64,000 nt of DNA from Nitratireductor mangrovi. Its GTDB lineage: Bacteria; Pseudomonadota; Alphaproteobacteria; Rhizobiales; Rhizobiaceae. The notes under the pieces were generated by a model. The model did no database searches. It saw only the letters and a list, made by a program, of their open reading frames with translations, and was not told where the DNA came from. Numbering within the stretch: the first letter of the stretch is position 1; each line of letters starts with the position of its first letter. Position numbers and translations under genes: made by a program. This document shows positions 1-8,662 of the stretch, piece by piece. The stretch covers positions 4,572,001 to 4,636,000 of the forward strand of contig NZ_CP042301.2 of the NCBI RefSeq assembly GCF_007922615.2, given 5' to 3'.

Positions 1-13
1 GAGGGGTAAACCC

Positions 14-1312
14 GTGGCACGTAAGAACTACCTTTTTACCAGTGAATCCGTTTCGGAAGGTCATCCCGACAAGGTGTGTGACCGCATCTCCGACGAAATC
101 GTCGATCTCGTCTACAAGGAAGCCAGGAAAGCCGGAATGGACCCCTGGAAGGTGCGTGTCGCCTGCGAGACGCTCGCCACGACCAACCGCGTGGTCATTG
201 CTGGCGAGGTCCGCGTGCCGGAAAGCCTGATCAAGAAGGACAAGACCGGCAAGGTCATGCAGGACTCCTTCGGCAATCCGCTTGTCAACCCGTCGAAGTT
301 CCGGTCGGCCGCCCGCAAGGCCATCCGCTCGATCGGCTACGAACAGGACGGTTTCCACTGGAAGACGGCCAAGATCGACGTGCTCCTGCACGGCCAGTCG
401 CCCGACATCGGTCAGGGTGTCGACAATTCTTCCGATAGGCAGGGCGAGGAAGGCGCGGGCGACCAGGGCATCATGTTCGGTTATGCCTGCCGCGAGACGC
501 CGGACCTCATGCCCGCGCCGATCTACTACTCGCATAAGATCCTCGAACTGCTCGCCGAGGCGCGCAAGTCGGGCGAGGGCGACGCCGCCAAGCTTGGCCC
601 GGACGCCAAGAGCCAGGTCACCGTGCGTTACATCGACGGCCGGCCGGCCGAGGTGACGCAGATCGTGCTCTCGACCCAGCACCTCGACGCCTCCTGGGAC
701 AACAAGAAGGTCCGCTCGGTCGTCGAGCCCTATATTCGCGAGGCGCTCTCGACCGGCGGCATCACCATCTCCGACGACTGCAACTGGTACATCAACCCGA
801 CCGGCAAGTTCGTCATCGGCGGTCCCGACGGTGATGCCGGCCTCACCGGCCGCAAGATCATCGTCGACACCTATGGCGGCGCGGCCGCCCATGGCGGCGG
901 CGCCTTTTCGGGCAAGGACACCACCAAGGTCGACCGCTCGGCCGCCTACGCGGCGCGCTACCTGGCAAAGAACGTGGTCGCCGCGAAGCTTGCCGAGCGC
1001 TGCTCGATCCAGCTTTCCTACGCGATCGGCGTCGCGCAGCCGCTGTCGGTCTATGTCGACATGCATGGCACCGGCAAGGTGGCCGAGGAAGTGGTGGAAA
1101 AGGCGATCCGCGAGGTCATGGACCTGTCGCCGGGCGGCATCCGCCGCCATCTCGACCTGAACAAGCCGATCTACGCCAAGACCGCGGCCTATGGCCACTT
1201 CGGCCGCAAGCCCGGCCGTGACGGTTCCTTCTCCTGGGAGAAGACCGACCTCGTCAAGGCGCTCAAGGAAGCCGTCGGCAACGAGGAAGCCAAGGCGCGT
1301 CTGGCCGCCTGA
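14..1312 (+). CDS. metK: S-adenosylmethionine synthetase
   Basis: Cytoplasmic enzyme that makes S-adenosylmethionine from ATP and methionine; the product feeds methyltransferases such as the downstream trmB. The 432-residue protein has the GHPDK motif near residues 16-20, the [15 protein letters not shown] signature at about 149-160 and the glycine-rich GGGAFSGKD loop near 294-302. It is somewhat longer than E. coli MetK. The start is GTG with a GAGGGG ribosome site at bases 1-6, so the whole gene is present. Its promoter, and any SAM riboswitch of the kind found before metK in this group, lie outside the window. Confidence 0.97.
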   Translation: MARKNYLFTSESVSEGHPDKVCDRISDEIVDLVYKEARKAGMDPWKVRVACETLATTNRVVIAGEVRVPESLIKKDKTGKVMQDSFGNPLVNPSKFRSAARKAIRSIGYEQDGFHWKTAKIDVLLHGQSPDIGQGVDNSSDRQGEEGAGDQGIMFGYACRETPDLMPAPIYYSHKILELLAEARKSGEGDAAKLGPDAKSQVTVRYIDGRPAEVTQIVLSTQHLDASWDNKKVRSVVEPYIREALSTGGITISDDCNWYINPTGKFVIGGPDGDAGLTGRKIIVDTYGGAAAHGGGAFSGKDTTKVDRSAAYAARYLAKNVVAAKLAERCSIQLSYAIGVAQPLSVYVDMHGTGKVAEEVVEKAIREVMDLSPGGIRRHLDLNKPIYAKTAAYGHFGRKPGRDGSFSWEKTDLVKALKEAVGNEEAKARLAA

Positions 1313-1324
1313 GCAGCATCAACG

Positions 1325-2020
1325 ATGGAGGGGGAGCGGGGGCGCCGGTCGACCGAAGCGTTTTTCGGCCGGCGCAAGGGCAAGACCATCAGGCCGCGCC
1401 AGGCCGCGCTCCTCGACCGCCTGCTGCCGGCGCTGCTGATCGATCTCGACGCCCCGCCGCCGCCGCTTGGCAACCTCTTCGGCCCCCAGGTGGCCGAGGT
1501 CAGGCTGGAGATCGGGTTCGGCGGCGGCGAGCACTTTCTCCATGAAAGCGGCCGCCATCCGGCGGTCGGCTTCATCGGCGTCGAGCCTTTCGTCAACGGC
1601 ATGGCCAAGTTCCTGGCCGCGTTCGACGAGGACCCGCGCTCGAACATCCGCCTTTACGACGACGATGCCACGCGGCTGCTCGACTGGCTGCCATCCGCCA
1701 GCATCGCCAGCATCGATCTTCTCTACCCCGACCCCTGGCCCAAGAAGCGGCACTGGAAGCGGCGTTTCGTCAACGATGCCAATCTCGACCGCTTCGCCCG
1801 CGTTCTGCAGCCCGGCGGCCGCTTCCGCTTCGCCTCCGACATCGACAGCTATGTCAACTGGACCCTGCATGCGTGCCGCCGTCATCCGCGCTTCGAGTGG
1901 CAGGCCGAAACCGCCGCCGACTGGCGCACCCCCTACGAAGGCTGGCCCGGCACCCGCTACGAGGCCAAGGCGATGCGCGAGGGCCGGACACCGGCCTATC
2001 TGACCTTTCTCAGAACCTAG
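1325..2020 (+). CDS. trmB: tRNA (guanine-N7-)-methyltransferase
   Basis: Makes m7G46 in the tRNA variable loop using SAM. The 231-residue protein has the SAM-binding motif EIGFGGGEH near residues 59-67 and the family signature [14 protein letters not shown] near 138-151, followed by a Rossmann-type C-terminal half. It starts 12 bases after the metK stop codon, so the two genes are probably co-transcribed: one supplies SAM and the other uses it. Length and motifs are normal for the family. Confidence 0.95.
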   Translation: MEGERGRRSTEAFFGRRKGKTIRPRQAALLDRLLPALLIDLDAPPPPLGNLFGPQVAEVRLEIGFGGGEHFLHESGRHPAVGFIGVEPFVNGMAKFLAAFDEDPRSNIRLYDDDATRLLDWLPSASIASIDLLYPDPWPKKRHWKRRFVNDANLDRFARVLQPGGRFRFASDIDSYVNWTLHACRRHPRFEWQAETAADWRTPYEGWPGTRYEAKAMREGRTPAYLTFLRT

Positions 2021-2117
2021 CCGAACCAGGGCCCAAGCGCTTTTGGGATCGGGCTGCCGCTTTGCAACTCCGCTCGCTGGTGCGATACTGCCGTTGGGCA
2101 TGGGGAGGGCCGGGGCC

Positions 2118-2972
2118 ATGCGAACCGTCGCACGCAACCTCGCTTTCTTGCTGATCGCGTTTCTGGTTTCCGCCTGCGTGACCGCAGCCGTGATTCCGCC
2201 GAGCCACGAGCGCGAGTGGGAACCGTCGGTCTCGCGACTCCCGACGGTTCGCTGGATCTCCGACGACGTCTTCGCGATGTCCAATATCCGCGACTGGCAG
2301 TGGGGCGAGGATGGTGCGACCCGCCGGCGCTGGCACCAGAGGCGCTATGACCTCCGCGACACGCGGGCGATCTGGTTCTTCGTGGAGCCGTTCCCCTACG
2401 GCCGTTCCCTGGCTCACACATTCATCACGTTCGAACTGGGGCGTGGTGCGCGGCGCGAGTTCCTCACCGTCTCGGTGGAGGCGCGCAAGGAGGTGGGCGA
2501 GACCTATTCGCCTGTTCGCGGGTTGTTTTCCGCGTACGAGTTGATCTTCGTTTGGTCGACGGAAAAGGACATCCTTACAGATACCATCATCCGCCTCGGT
2601 CATGAGGTTCGTGCCTACAAGGTGAACGTCACGCCCGACCAGGCGCGCATCATCCTGCGGGGCTTCCTTCGCAGGACCAATGAGATCGCGGCCTCGCCGG
2701 AATATTACGACACACTCGAAAACAACTGCACCAGCGAACTGGCTGCCGTTGTCAACCGCGAGTTCGACATGCCGATCCCGCGCCATTCCTCCTATGTGCT
2801 CACCGGCACGGCGGCGCGCTACCTGCACAGCCTGGGCTATATTGTCGATCCCTCTGAATCCTACGCCGAGGTCGATGCCCGGGCGGATATCGGCGGGCCG
2901 GTGCGCCGCTTCGGTCATCTCGGCGAGCGCCGCTTCTCGATCGCCTGGCGCCGTGTCGTCGAAGGGCGGTAA
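2118..2972 (+). CDS. DUF4105 (Lnb N-terminal domain) lipoprotein
   Basis: Predicted lipoprotein of 284 residues. I chose the ATG at 2118 because it follows a GGGGAGGG ribosome site and opens a short hydrophobic signal ending in the lipobox VSAC. The mature part matches the DUF4105 pattern: a SNIRDW segment, a WFFVEPF segment, AHTFITFE, SVEARKE, and a C-terminal ENNCTSELA motif whose Asn, Cys and Thr are typical of this putative periplasmic peptidase-like fold. No enzymatic activity is established for most members. The gene runs in the same direction as metK-trmB, 97 bases after trmB, and converges on the Lrp-type regulator. The family assignment is by motif only. Confidence 0.75.
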   Translation: MRTVARNLAFLLIAFLVSACVTAAVIPPSHEREWEPSVSRLPTVRWISDDVFAMSNIRDWQWGEDGATRRRWHQRRYDLRDTRAIWFFVEPFPYGRSLAHTFITFELGRGARREFLTVSVEARKEVGETYSPVRGLFSAYELIFVWSTEKDILTDTIIRLGHEVRAYKVNVTPDQARIILRGFLRRTNEIAASPEYYDTLENNCTSELAAVVNREFDMPIPRHSSYVLTGTAARYLHSLGYIVDPSESYAEVDARADIGGPVRRFGHLGERRFSIAWRRVVEGR

Positions 2973-2988
2973 ATGATGCAGGTCGGCG

Positions 2989-3435
2989 TCACAAACGCGC
3001 GCTGGTGCTGCGTGGCGTCGCCAGCAGCAGGCTCGTCTCGCTGCCGGTGATGCCTGGAATCAGCCGGATCTGACGCAAGACCGCGTCGAACTCGGTCAGT
3101 GAACCGGTGCTGAGTTCCACCACCAGATCCCAGCGGCCGTTGGTGGTGTGGATCGTCGCCACCTCGGCGAAGCCGCCCAGCGCGCGGATCACCCTGTCCG
3201 CGGCGTGACCCTCGATCTCGATCATCATGATGCCGCGCACCCGCTGCTCGACCGCGTCGGCGCGCAGTATGACCGTATAGCCGATGATGTCGCCGGCGCG
3301 TTCGAGGCGCTCCATGCGCGCCCGCACCGTGGCGCGCGAGGCGCCCAGTTCCTGTGCCAGATCGGAAACGCTGCGCCGCGCGTCATGGCGCAGCAGGGTG
3401 ACGAGTTTGCGGTCGAAATCGTCCATGGTGACCAT
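2989..3435 (-). CDS. Lrp/AsnC family transcriptional regulator
   Basis: 148-residue Lrp/AsnC-type regulator. The N-terminal winged helix (about residues 5-62) includes the DLAQELGASRATVRARM recognition region, and a C-terminal RAM-type ligand-binding domain follows (about 67-142). It is transcribed divergently from the arginase and ornithine cyclodeaminase genes, so it is probably their arginine- or ornithine-responsive regulator, as is known for Lrp-type activators of arginine catabolism in other alphaproteobacteria. The effector is inferred from context. The start could also be the internal ATG three codons downstream. Confidence 0.9.
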   Translation of the reverse strand: MVTMDDFDRKLVTLLRHDARRSVSDLAQELGASRATVRARMERLERAGDIIGYTVILRADAVEQRVRGIMMIEIEGHAADRVIRALGGFAEVATIHTTNGRWDLVVELSTGSLTEFDAVLRQIRLIPGITGSETSLLLATPRSTSARL

Positions 3436-3440
3436 TTTGA

Positions 3441-3496
3441 TAAAGTAATACGCGCAAACTGAAAACCGATTTCAATGATTTTGCCAAATTACCTTA
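3441..3496. promoter_or_regulatory. Imperfect inverted repeat, possible Lrp operator
   Basis: In the AT-rich divergent region between the Lrp-type gene and arginase, TAAAGTAAT (3441-3449) faces ATTACCTTA (3488-3496). This is a nine-base inverted repeat with one mismatch, with centres about 47 bases apart. The spacing and AT-richness fit a multi-site Lrp-type operator, but this is inference. Confidence 0.4.
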
Positions 3497-3559
3497 TTCA
3501 CTTCGCCATCGTCGGACGTCATTTTTTTGGCGAGACCATCATGGGGGCGTTGGACGGCC

Positions 3560-4480
3560 ATGCGTTGCAGGATCGTGGGAGCACCGGTTCAGGACGGCGC
3601 CGGCCGCATGGGGTGCGAGATGGGGCCGAGTGCGTTGCGCACCGCCGGCCTCGTCGGCGCCATCGCCGAACTCGGCCACGAGGTCGTCGACATGGGCACG
3701 GTCGAGCGCGCCATGGTGCGGCCGGCGGTGCACGGCAATCTCGCCCTCAAGGCGCTGCCCGAGATCGTCGCCTGGACCGAGGCACTGACCGATGCCGCCT
3801 ACCGGGCCAGCGCCGACGCCATGCCGATCTTTCTCGGCGGCGATCATTCCATCTCGGCCGGCACCCTGTCGGGCATTGCGCGCCGTGCGGCCGAGCTTGG
3901 TCGTCCGCTGTTCGTGCTGTGGCTCGACGCCCATCCGGATTTCCACACCCTCGACAGCACCACCAGCGGCAATTTGCACGGCGTGCCGCTCGCCTATGCC
4001 AGCGGCCAGCCGGGCTTTGACGGCCTTTTCCCCGACCTGCCGGTCCGCGTCGACCCGCGCCGCGTCTGCGCCTTCGGCCTGCGCAGCGTCGACCCCGCCG
4101 AGCGCCGCGCGCTGACGGCGGCAGGCGTCACCGTCCACGACATGCGCGTCATCGACGAGCATGGCGCCGCGCCGCTGATGCGGGACTTCATCGCCCGCGT
4201 CGCGGCCGAGGGCGGGCTCTTGCATGTCAGCCTCGATGTCGACTTCCTCGATCCGGCGATCGCGCCCGCCGTCGGCACGACGGTCCCCGGCGGCGCGACC
4301 TTCCGTGAGGCGCATCTGGTCATGGAGATGCTCTCCGACAGCGGCCTGGTGTCGAGCCTCGATCTTGTCGAGTTGAACCCCTTCCTCGACGAGCGCGGCC
4401 GCACCGCGACGCTCCTCGTCGATCTCGTCGCGAGCCTGATGGGCCGCCGCATCATGGACCGCCCCACGAGGAGTTTCTGA
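3560..4480 (+). CDS. Arginase
   Basis: Manganese-dependent ureohydrolase converting arginine to ornithine and urea. The 306-residue protein begins with CRIVGAPVQDGAGRMGC, the usual N-terminus of alphaproteobacterial arginases. That is why the ATG at 3560 is preferred over an upstream in-frame TTG at 3527. Metal ligands are visible: His96 in GGDHS, Asp123/His125/Asp127 in DAHPDFHT, and Asp226/Asp228 in SLDVDFLDP. The gene ends two bases before ornithine cyclodeaminase, giving a two-step catabolic operon. The divergent Lrp/AsnC gene is its probable regulator. Agmatinase or another ureohydrolase is possible, but the ornithine cyclodeaminase partner argues for arginase. Confidence 0.92.
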   Translation: MRCRIVGAPVQDGAGRMGCEMGPSALRTAGLVGAIAELGHEVVDMGTVERAMVRPAVHGNLALKALPEIVAWTEALTDAAYRASADAMPIFLGGDHSISAGTLSGIARRAAELGRPLFVLWLDAHPDFHTLDSTTSGNLHGVPLAYASGQPGFDGLFPDLPVRVDPRRVCAFGLRSVDPAERRALTAAGVTVHDMRVIDEHGAAPLMRDFIARVAAEGGLLHVSLDVDFLDPAIAPAVGTTVPGGATFREAHLVMEMLSDSGLVSSLDLVELNPFLDERGRTATLLVDLVASLMGRRIMDRPTRSF

Positions 4481-4482
4481 TC

Positions 4483-5541
4483 ATGGGCTACGCCCCTTCC
4501 GCGCTGGCACTTGTGCCCTTCATCAGCGTCGAGAACATGATGCGCGTCGTGCATGCCACCGGCATCGAGCGGTTTCTGGCCGAACTCGCCGACTACATCG
4601 AGCAGGACTTTCGCCGCTGGCAGCTGTTCGACAAGACGCCGCGCGTCGCCTCGCATTCGCGCGAGGGCGTGATCGAACTGATGCCGACCAGCGACGGCGA
4701 GGCTTACGGCTTCAAATATGTCAACGGCCATCCCAAGAACACCAAGGAGGGCCGCCAGACCGTCACCGCCTTTGGCGTCATGGCCGAGGTCGACACCGGC
4801 TATCCGGTGCTGATCACCGAGATGACCATCCTCACCGCGCTGCGCACCGCTGCGATGTCGGCGCTCGCGGCGCGCTATCTCGCCCCCGAAGGCTCGAGGA
4901 CCATGGCCGTTATCGGCAACGGCGCCCAGTCCGAGTTCCAGGCGCTCGCCTTCCGTTCGCTGGTCGGCATCGACCGGCTGCGGCTTTATGATATCGACCG
5001 TTCCGCCAGCGAGCGTTGCCGGCGCAACCTCGCCGGCCGCGGCTTCGACATCGTGGTTTGCGGCTCGCCGGAGGAGGCGGTCGAGGGTGCCGACATCGTC
5101 ACCACCGTCACCGCCGACAAGCAATATGCGACCATCCTCACCGACAACATGGTCGGCCCCGGCATCCACATCAACGCGGTCGGCGGCGACTGCCCGGGCA
5201 AGACCGAGCTCCACCGCGACATCCTGCTGCGTTCGTCGATCTTCGTCGAATACCCGCCGCAGACGCGCATCGAGGGCGAGATCCAGCAGCTTGCGGCCGA
5301 CCATCCCGTCACCGAGCTGTGGCAGGTCTTTACCGGCCAGGGGCCAGGCCGGACCGGCCGCGACCAGATCACGCTGTTCGATTCGGTCGGCTTCGCGGTG
5401 GAGGACTTTTCCGCCCTTCGCTACATGCGCGCCCTGATCGGCAAGCTGCCTTATTACGACCAACTCGACCTTCTCGCCGACCCCGACGATCCGCGCGACC
5501 TCTTCGGCATGCTGATGCGCGCCGAACCGCAGCCGGCATAA
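4483..5541 (+). CDS. Ornithine cyclodeaminase
   Basis: Converts L-ornithine to L-proline with loss of ammonia, using tightly bound NAD; it belongs to the OCD/mu-crystallin family. The 352-residue protein has the substrate-side segment GFKYVNGHPKNT (about 85-96), a Rossmann motif MAVIGNGAQSEFQ (about 140-152) and the conserved INAVGGDCPGKTEL segment (about 229-242), all typical of Agrobacterium-type ornithine cyclodeaminases. A GAGGAG ribosome site lies across the end of the arginase gene. Together with arginase it completes an arginine-to-proline route. Confidence 0.93.
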   Translation: MGYAPSALALVPFISVENMMRVVHATGIERFLAELADYIEQDFRRWQLFDKTPRVASHSREGVIELMPTSDGEAYGFKYVNGHPKNTKEGRQTVTAFGVMAEVDTGYPVLITEMTILTALRTAAMSALAARYLAPEGSRTMAVIGNGAQSEFQALAFRSLVGIDRLRLYDIDRSASERCRRNLAGRGFDIVVCGSPEEAVEGADIVTTVTADKQYATILTDNMVGPGIHINAVGGDCPGKTELHRDILLRSSIFVEYPPQTRIEGEIQQLAADHPVTELWQVFTGQGPGRTGRDQITLFDSVGFAVEDFSALRYMRALIGKLPYYDQLDLLADPDDPRDLFGMLMRAEPQPA

Positions 5542-5575
5542 TCGCCGGATCAGGGACGGGAGCGCGCGTTCCACC

Positions 5576-5604
5576 CTTGCAATATCGCCCGTCCGGCGCT
5601 ATAT
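5576..5604 (+). promoter_or_regulatory. Predicted sigma-70 promoter of the rimP-nusA-infB operon
   Basis: CTTGCA (5576-5581), a 17-base spacer and CTATAT (5599-5604) match the rhizobial housekeeping consensus CTTGAC-N17-CTATAT closely. Transcription would start near 5611, giving a leader of about 80 bases before rimP that includes the terminator hairpin at 5633-5664. Identified by eye; no transcript data. Confidence 0.65.
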
Positions 5605-5632
5605 CGGCGTCAAATTCTTGGTCGTGACGACG

Positions 5633-5664
5633 AAGAGTGGGTCCCACCGGTCCCGCTCTTTTTT
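5633..5664 (+). terminator. Intrinsic terminator inside the rimP leader
   Basis: AAGAGTGGG (5633-5641) pairs with CCCGCTCTT (5652-5660) through nine base pairs including one G-U. The loop is ten bases, and a run of six T ends at 5664. This is a complete Rho-independent terminator shape, 27 bases before the rimP start codon and downstream of the predicted promoter. It therefore looks like an attenuator rather than only the end of the ornithine cyclodeaminase transcript. Confidence 0.75.
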
Positions 5665-5691
5665 GTTAGCCGCGGCCCGGTCGGAGACTTC

Positions 5692-6318
5692 ATGACGGAA
5701 TTCGCCAGCGCAACGGCAAGCGATGATCGCCTGATCCGCGAAAGCGGCGTCGACGCGCGCGTGGCGACGCTGATCCAGCCGCTCTTGCGCTCCATGGGTT
5801 TCCGCCTGGTGCGGGTGCGGCTTTCGGGCCAGAACGGCCTGACGCTGCAGATCATGGCCGAGCGCGAGGACGGCACCATGACCGTCGAGGATTGCGAGGA
5901 GTTGAGCCGCGCGGTTTCGCCGGCGCTCGACGTCGAGGACGTCATCGACAGGGCCTACCACCTGGAAGTGTCGTCCCCCGGTATCGACAGGCCGCTGGTG
6001 CGCAAGTCGGATTTCGCACAGTGGGCCGGTCACCTCGCCAAGGTCGACACCTCGGTCATGGTGGCCGAGCGCAAACGCTTTCGCGGCCGCATCGTGGAGA
6101 GTGACGAGGAGGGTATCCTTCTCGAGCGCGACCAGGCGAGCTACGGCGACGAGCCGACGGTGCGCATTCCGTTCGACGCGATCGCCGATGCCAGGCTCGT
6201 GCTCACCGACGATCTCGTGCGCGACGCGATCAGGCAGGACAAGAAGGCGCGCCAGCAAGCAAAAAAGCGCCGCGGCGGCGATGCCGGCGGCGAAGACGGA
6301 TCACAACCAAGGGAATGA
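5692..6318 (+). CDS. rimP: Ribosome maturation factor RimP
   Basis: Factor for 30S subunit maturation. The 208-residue protein has the N-terminal RimP domain (about 25-105, with the typical LVRVRLSG and DVEDVID...[14 protein letters not shown] segments) followed by an SH3-like C-terminal domain, and a lysine/arginine-rich tail. It is the first gene of the rimP-nusA-ylxR-infB-rbfA-truB operon, the usual position in bacteria. A GGAGA ribosome site precedes the ATG. Confidence 0.95.
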   Translation: MTEFASATASDDRLIRESGVDARVATLIQPLLRSMGFRLVRVRLSGQNGLTLQIMAEREDGTMTVEDCEELSRAVSPALDVEDVIDRAYHLEVSSPGIDRPLVRKSDFAQWAGHLAKVDTSVMVAERKRFRGRIVESDEEGILLERDQASYGDEPTVRIPFDAIADARLVLTDDLVRDAIRQDKKARQQAKKRRGGDAGGEDGSQPRE

Positions 6319-6363
6319 CCGGTGACCGGCGCCGTGCGCCGGTCCGACTCAAGGGAGACAGAA

Positions 6364-7971
6364 ATGGCTGTCAGTGCAAACCGGCTCGAACTGCTGCAGA
6401 TCGCCGATGCGGTCGCACGCGAGAAGTCGATCGAAAAGGACATCGTGCTCCACGCGATGGCCGACGCCATCCAGAAGGCGGCGCGCTCGCGCTATGGCCA
6501 GGAGACCAACATCCGCGCCGACATCAATGCCCAGACCGGCGAGATGAAGTTGCAGCGCCTGATGGAGGTGGTCGAGCAGGTCGAGGAGCCGGCACGCGAG
6601 ATCGCGCTCGCCGAGGCCCGCGAACGCAATCCCGACGCCCAGCCCGGCGATTTCATCGCCGAGCAGCTGCCGCCGATGGATTTCGGGCGCATCGCCGCCC
6701 AGTCGGCCAAGCAGGTCATCGTGCAGAAGGTGCGCGAGGCCGAGCGCGACCGCCAGTACGACGAATACAAGGACCGCATCGGCGAGATCGTCAACGGCTC
6801 GGTGAAGCGGGTCGAATACGGCAACGTCATTGTCGATCTCGGCCGCGGCGAGGCGATCATCCGCCGCGACGAGATGATCCCGCGCGAGATGTTCAAATAT
6901 GGCGACCGCGTGCGCGCCTATGTCTACGACGTGCGCCGCGAGCAGCGCGGACCGCAGATTTTCCTGTCGCGCACCCACCCGCAGTTCATGGCCAAGCTGT
7001 TCACCATGGAAGTCCCGGAGATTTATGACGGCATTATCGAGATCAAGTCGGTGGCCCGCGACCCGGGCTCGCGCGCCAAGATCGCCGTGATCAGCCGCGA
7101 CTCCTCCATCGATCCCGTCGGCGCCTGCGTCGGCATGCGCGGCAGCCGCGTCCAGGCGGTCGTCGGCGAGTTGCAGGGCGAGAAGATCGACATCATCCCG
7201 TGGTCGCCCGACGCCGCATCCTTCATCGTCAACGCGCTGCAGCCGGCCGAGGTCGCCAAGGTGGTGCTCGACGAGGATGCCGAGCGCATCGAGGTGGTGG
7301 TGCCCGACGAGCAGCTGTCGCTGGCGATCGGCCGTCGCGGCCAGAACGTCCGCCTCGCCTCGCAATTGACCGGCTGGGACATCGACATCCTCACCGAGGA
7401 AGAGGAGTCTGCCCGCCGCCAGAAGGAATTCGTCGAGCGTTCCAGCCTGTTCATGGATGCGCTCAACGTCGACGAGATGGTCGGCCAGGTGCTGGCTTCG
7501 GAAGGCTTCACCTCGGTCGAGGAAGTGGCCTATGTCGATCAGGACGAGATTTCCTCGATCGACGGTTTTGACGAGGACACCGCGACCGAGATCCAGGCCC
7601 GCGCCCGCGAATATCTCGACCGCATCGAGGCGGAGAACGACGAGCAGCGCCGTGCGCTCGGCGTCGAGGACGAGCTTCGCGAGATTCCCGGCATCACCAC
7701 CGCAATGATGGTCAAGCTGGGCGAGGACGACGTCAAGACGATCGAGGACTTCGCCGGCTACGCCGTCGACGACCTTGTCGGCTGGAAGGAGCGCAAGGAC
7801 GGCGAGACGCAGATGTTTGCCGGCGTGTTCTCCGATTTCGACGTCTCGCGCGCCGACGCCGAGCAGATGGTGGTCGCCGCTCGCATGAAGATGGGCTGGA
7901 TCACTGAAGAGGACCTGCTTCCCGCAGCCGAAGACGAGGAAGCCGGCGAAGCCGAAACGGCCGGCGCCTGA
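6364..7971 (+). CDS. nusA: Transcription termination/antitermination factor NusA
   Basis: Binds RNA polymerase and nascent RNA, promoting pausing and intrinsic termination and taking part in rRNA antitermination. The 535-residue protein has an N-terminal polymerase-binding domain (1-130), an S1 domain (about 135-205), two KH domains (from about 230, including [14 protein letters not shown] and [13 protein letters not shown]) and two C-terminal helix-hairpin-helix repeats (about 365-505), with an acidic tail. The ATG at 6364 follows GGGAGA and starts with the family's usual [11 protein letters not shown]. NusA may act on the terminator in its own operon leader. Confidence 0.97.
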   Translation: MAVSANRLELLQIADAVAREKSIEKDIVLHAMADAIQKAARSRYGQETNIRADINAQTGEMKLQRLMEVVEQVEEPAREIALAEARERNPDAQPGDFIAEQLPPMDFGRIAAQSAKQVIVQKVREAERDRQYDEYKDRIGEIVNGSVKRVEYGNVIVDLGRGEAIIRRDEMIPREMFKYGDRVRAYVYDVRREQRGPQIFLSRTHPQFMAKLFTMEVPEIYDGIIEIKSVARDPGSRAKIAVISRDSSIDPVGACVGMRGSRVQAVVGELQGEKIDIIPWSPDAASFIVNALQPAEVAKVVLDEDAERIEVVVPDEQLSLAIGRRGQNVRLASQLTGWDIDILTEEEESARRQKEFVERSSLFMDALNVDEMVGQVLASEGFTSVEEVAYVDQDEISSIDGFDEDTATEIQARAREYLDRIEAENDEQRRALGVEDELREIPGITTAMMVKLGEDDVKTIEDFAGYAVDDLVGWKERKDGETQMFAGVFSDFDVSRADAEQMVVAARMKMGWITEEDLLPAAEDEEAGEAETAGA

Positions 7972-8007
7972 GCCGACCGATGAGGCCGGAGCGCGCGGGA
8001 GAGACTG

Positions 8008-8619
8008 TTGGACGCAATGGGCGAGCGCACATGCATCGTGACGCGGCGCGCTGCGGAACCGGACGAACTGATCCGCTTCGTGGCAGGCCCCGACATGACG
8101 GTCGTGCCCGACCTGAAGCGCAATCTCCCGGGCCGCGGCTGCTGGGTCAGCGCTGACCGCGTCCATGTCGACGAGGCGGCGCGCCGCAACATCTTCCGCA
8201 AGGCGCTGAAGGCGCCGGTGACCGTGGCGCCGGAACTCGGCGCCCAGGTCGACGCCTTGCTTTCCAGGTCCGTGCTTGGTGCGCTCGGGCTTGCGCGCAA
8301 GGCTTCCGCCGTGGCATTGGGATCGGCCAAGGTTGATGCCGCCATCCGTGGCGGGCGTGCGCTGGCCGTGCTTCACGCCCGCGAGGCCGCCGAGGACGGC
8401 GTCCGCAAGCTGACCCAGGCGCGTCGCGCGACGCTGCTGGTGGGCGGCCCCGACATCCCCGCATACGAACTCTTTTCGGAAGCCGAAATGAGTTTGGCAT
8501 TCGGGGGCGCAAATGTGATACATGCTGCCCTGCTCGATGCGGATGCGGGCAAGGCAGCCTATAGGCGCATGGTTGCGCTTGACCGGTACCGGGGCGGTTC
8601 CCCGGCCGCCGCAACATGA
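8008..8619 (+). CDS. YlxR-YlxQ fusion, RNA-binding protein
   Basis: 203-residue protein of the nusA-infB operon. The N-terminal half (about 5-80) is a YlxR/DUF448 domain with the RTCIVTRR motif and the GRGCWV segment. The C-terminal half (about 90-190, [20 protein letters not shown] and AAEDGVRKL) resembles the L7Ae-type RNA-binding YlxQ. Gram-positive bacteria encode these two as separate genes in the same operon; here they are one polypeptide, as is usual in alphaproteobacteria. The start may be the TTG at 8008, well spaced from GGGAGAG, or the ATG at 8017. Confidence 0.85.
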   Translation: MDAMGERTCIVTRRAAEPDELIRFVAGPDMTVVPDLKRNLPGRGCWVSADRVHVDEAARRNIFRKALKAPVTVAPELGAQVDALLSRSVLGALGLARKASAVALGSAKVDAAIRGGRALAVLHAREAAEDGVRKLTQARRATLLVGGPDIPAYELFSEAEMSLAFGGANVIHAALLDADAGKAAYRRMVALDRYRGGSPAAAT

Positions 8620-8662
8620 TCGACGGCGCGTCCTCGCGGACGGCGCCGAACAAGGATACGGA

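Noticed and set aside
1-13. Possible SAM riboswitch of metK
   Set aside because: Only 13 bases before the start codon are in the window, so nothing can be judged.
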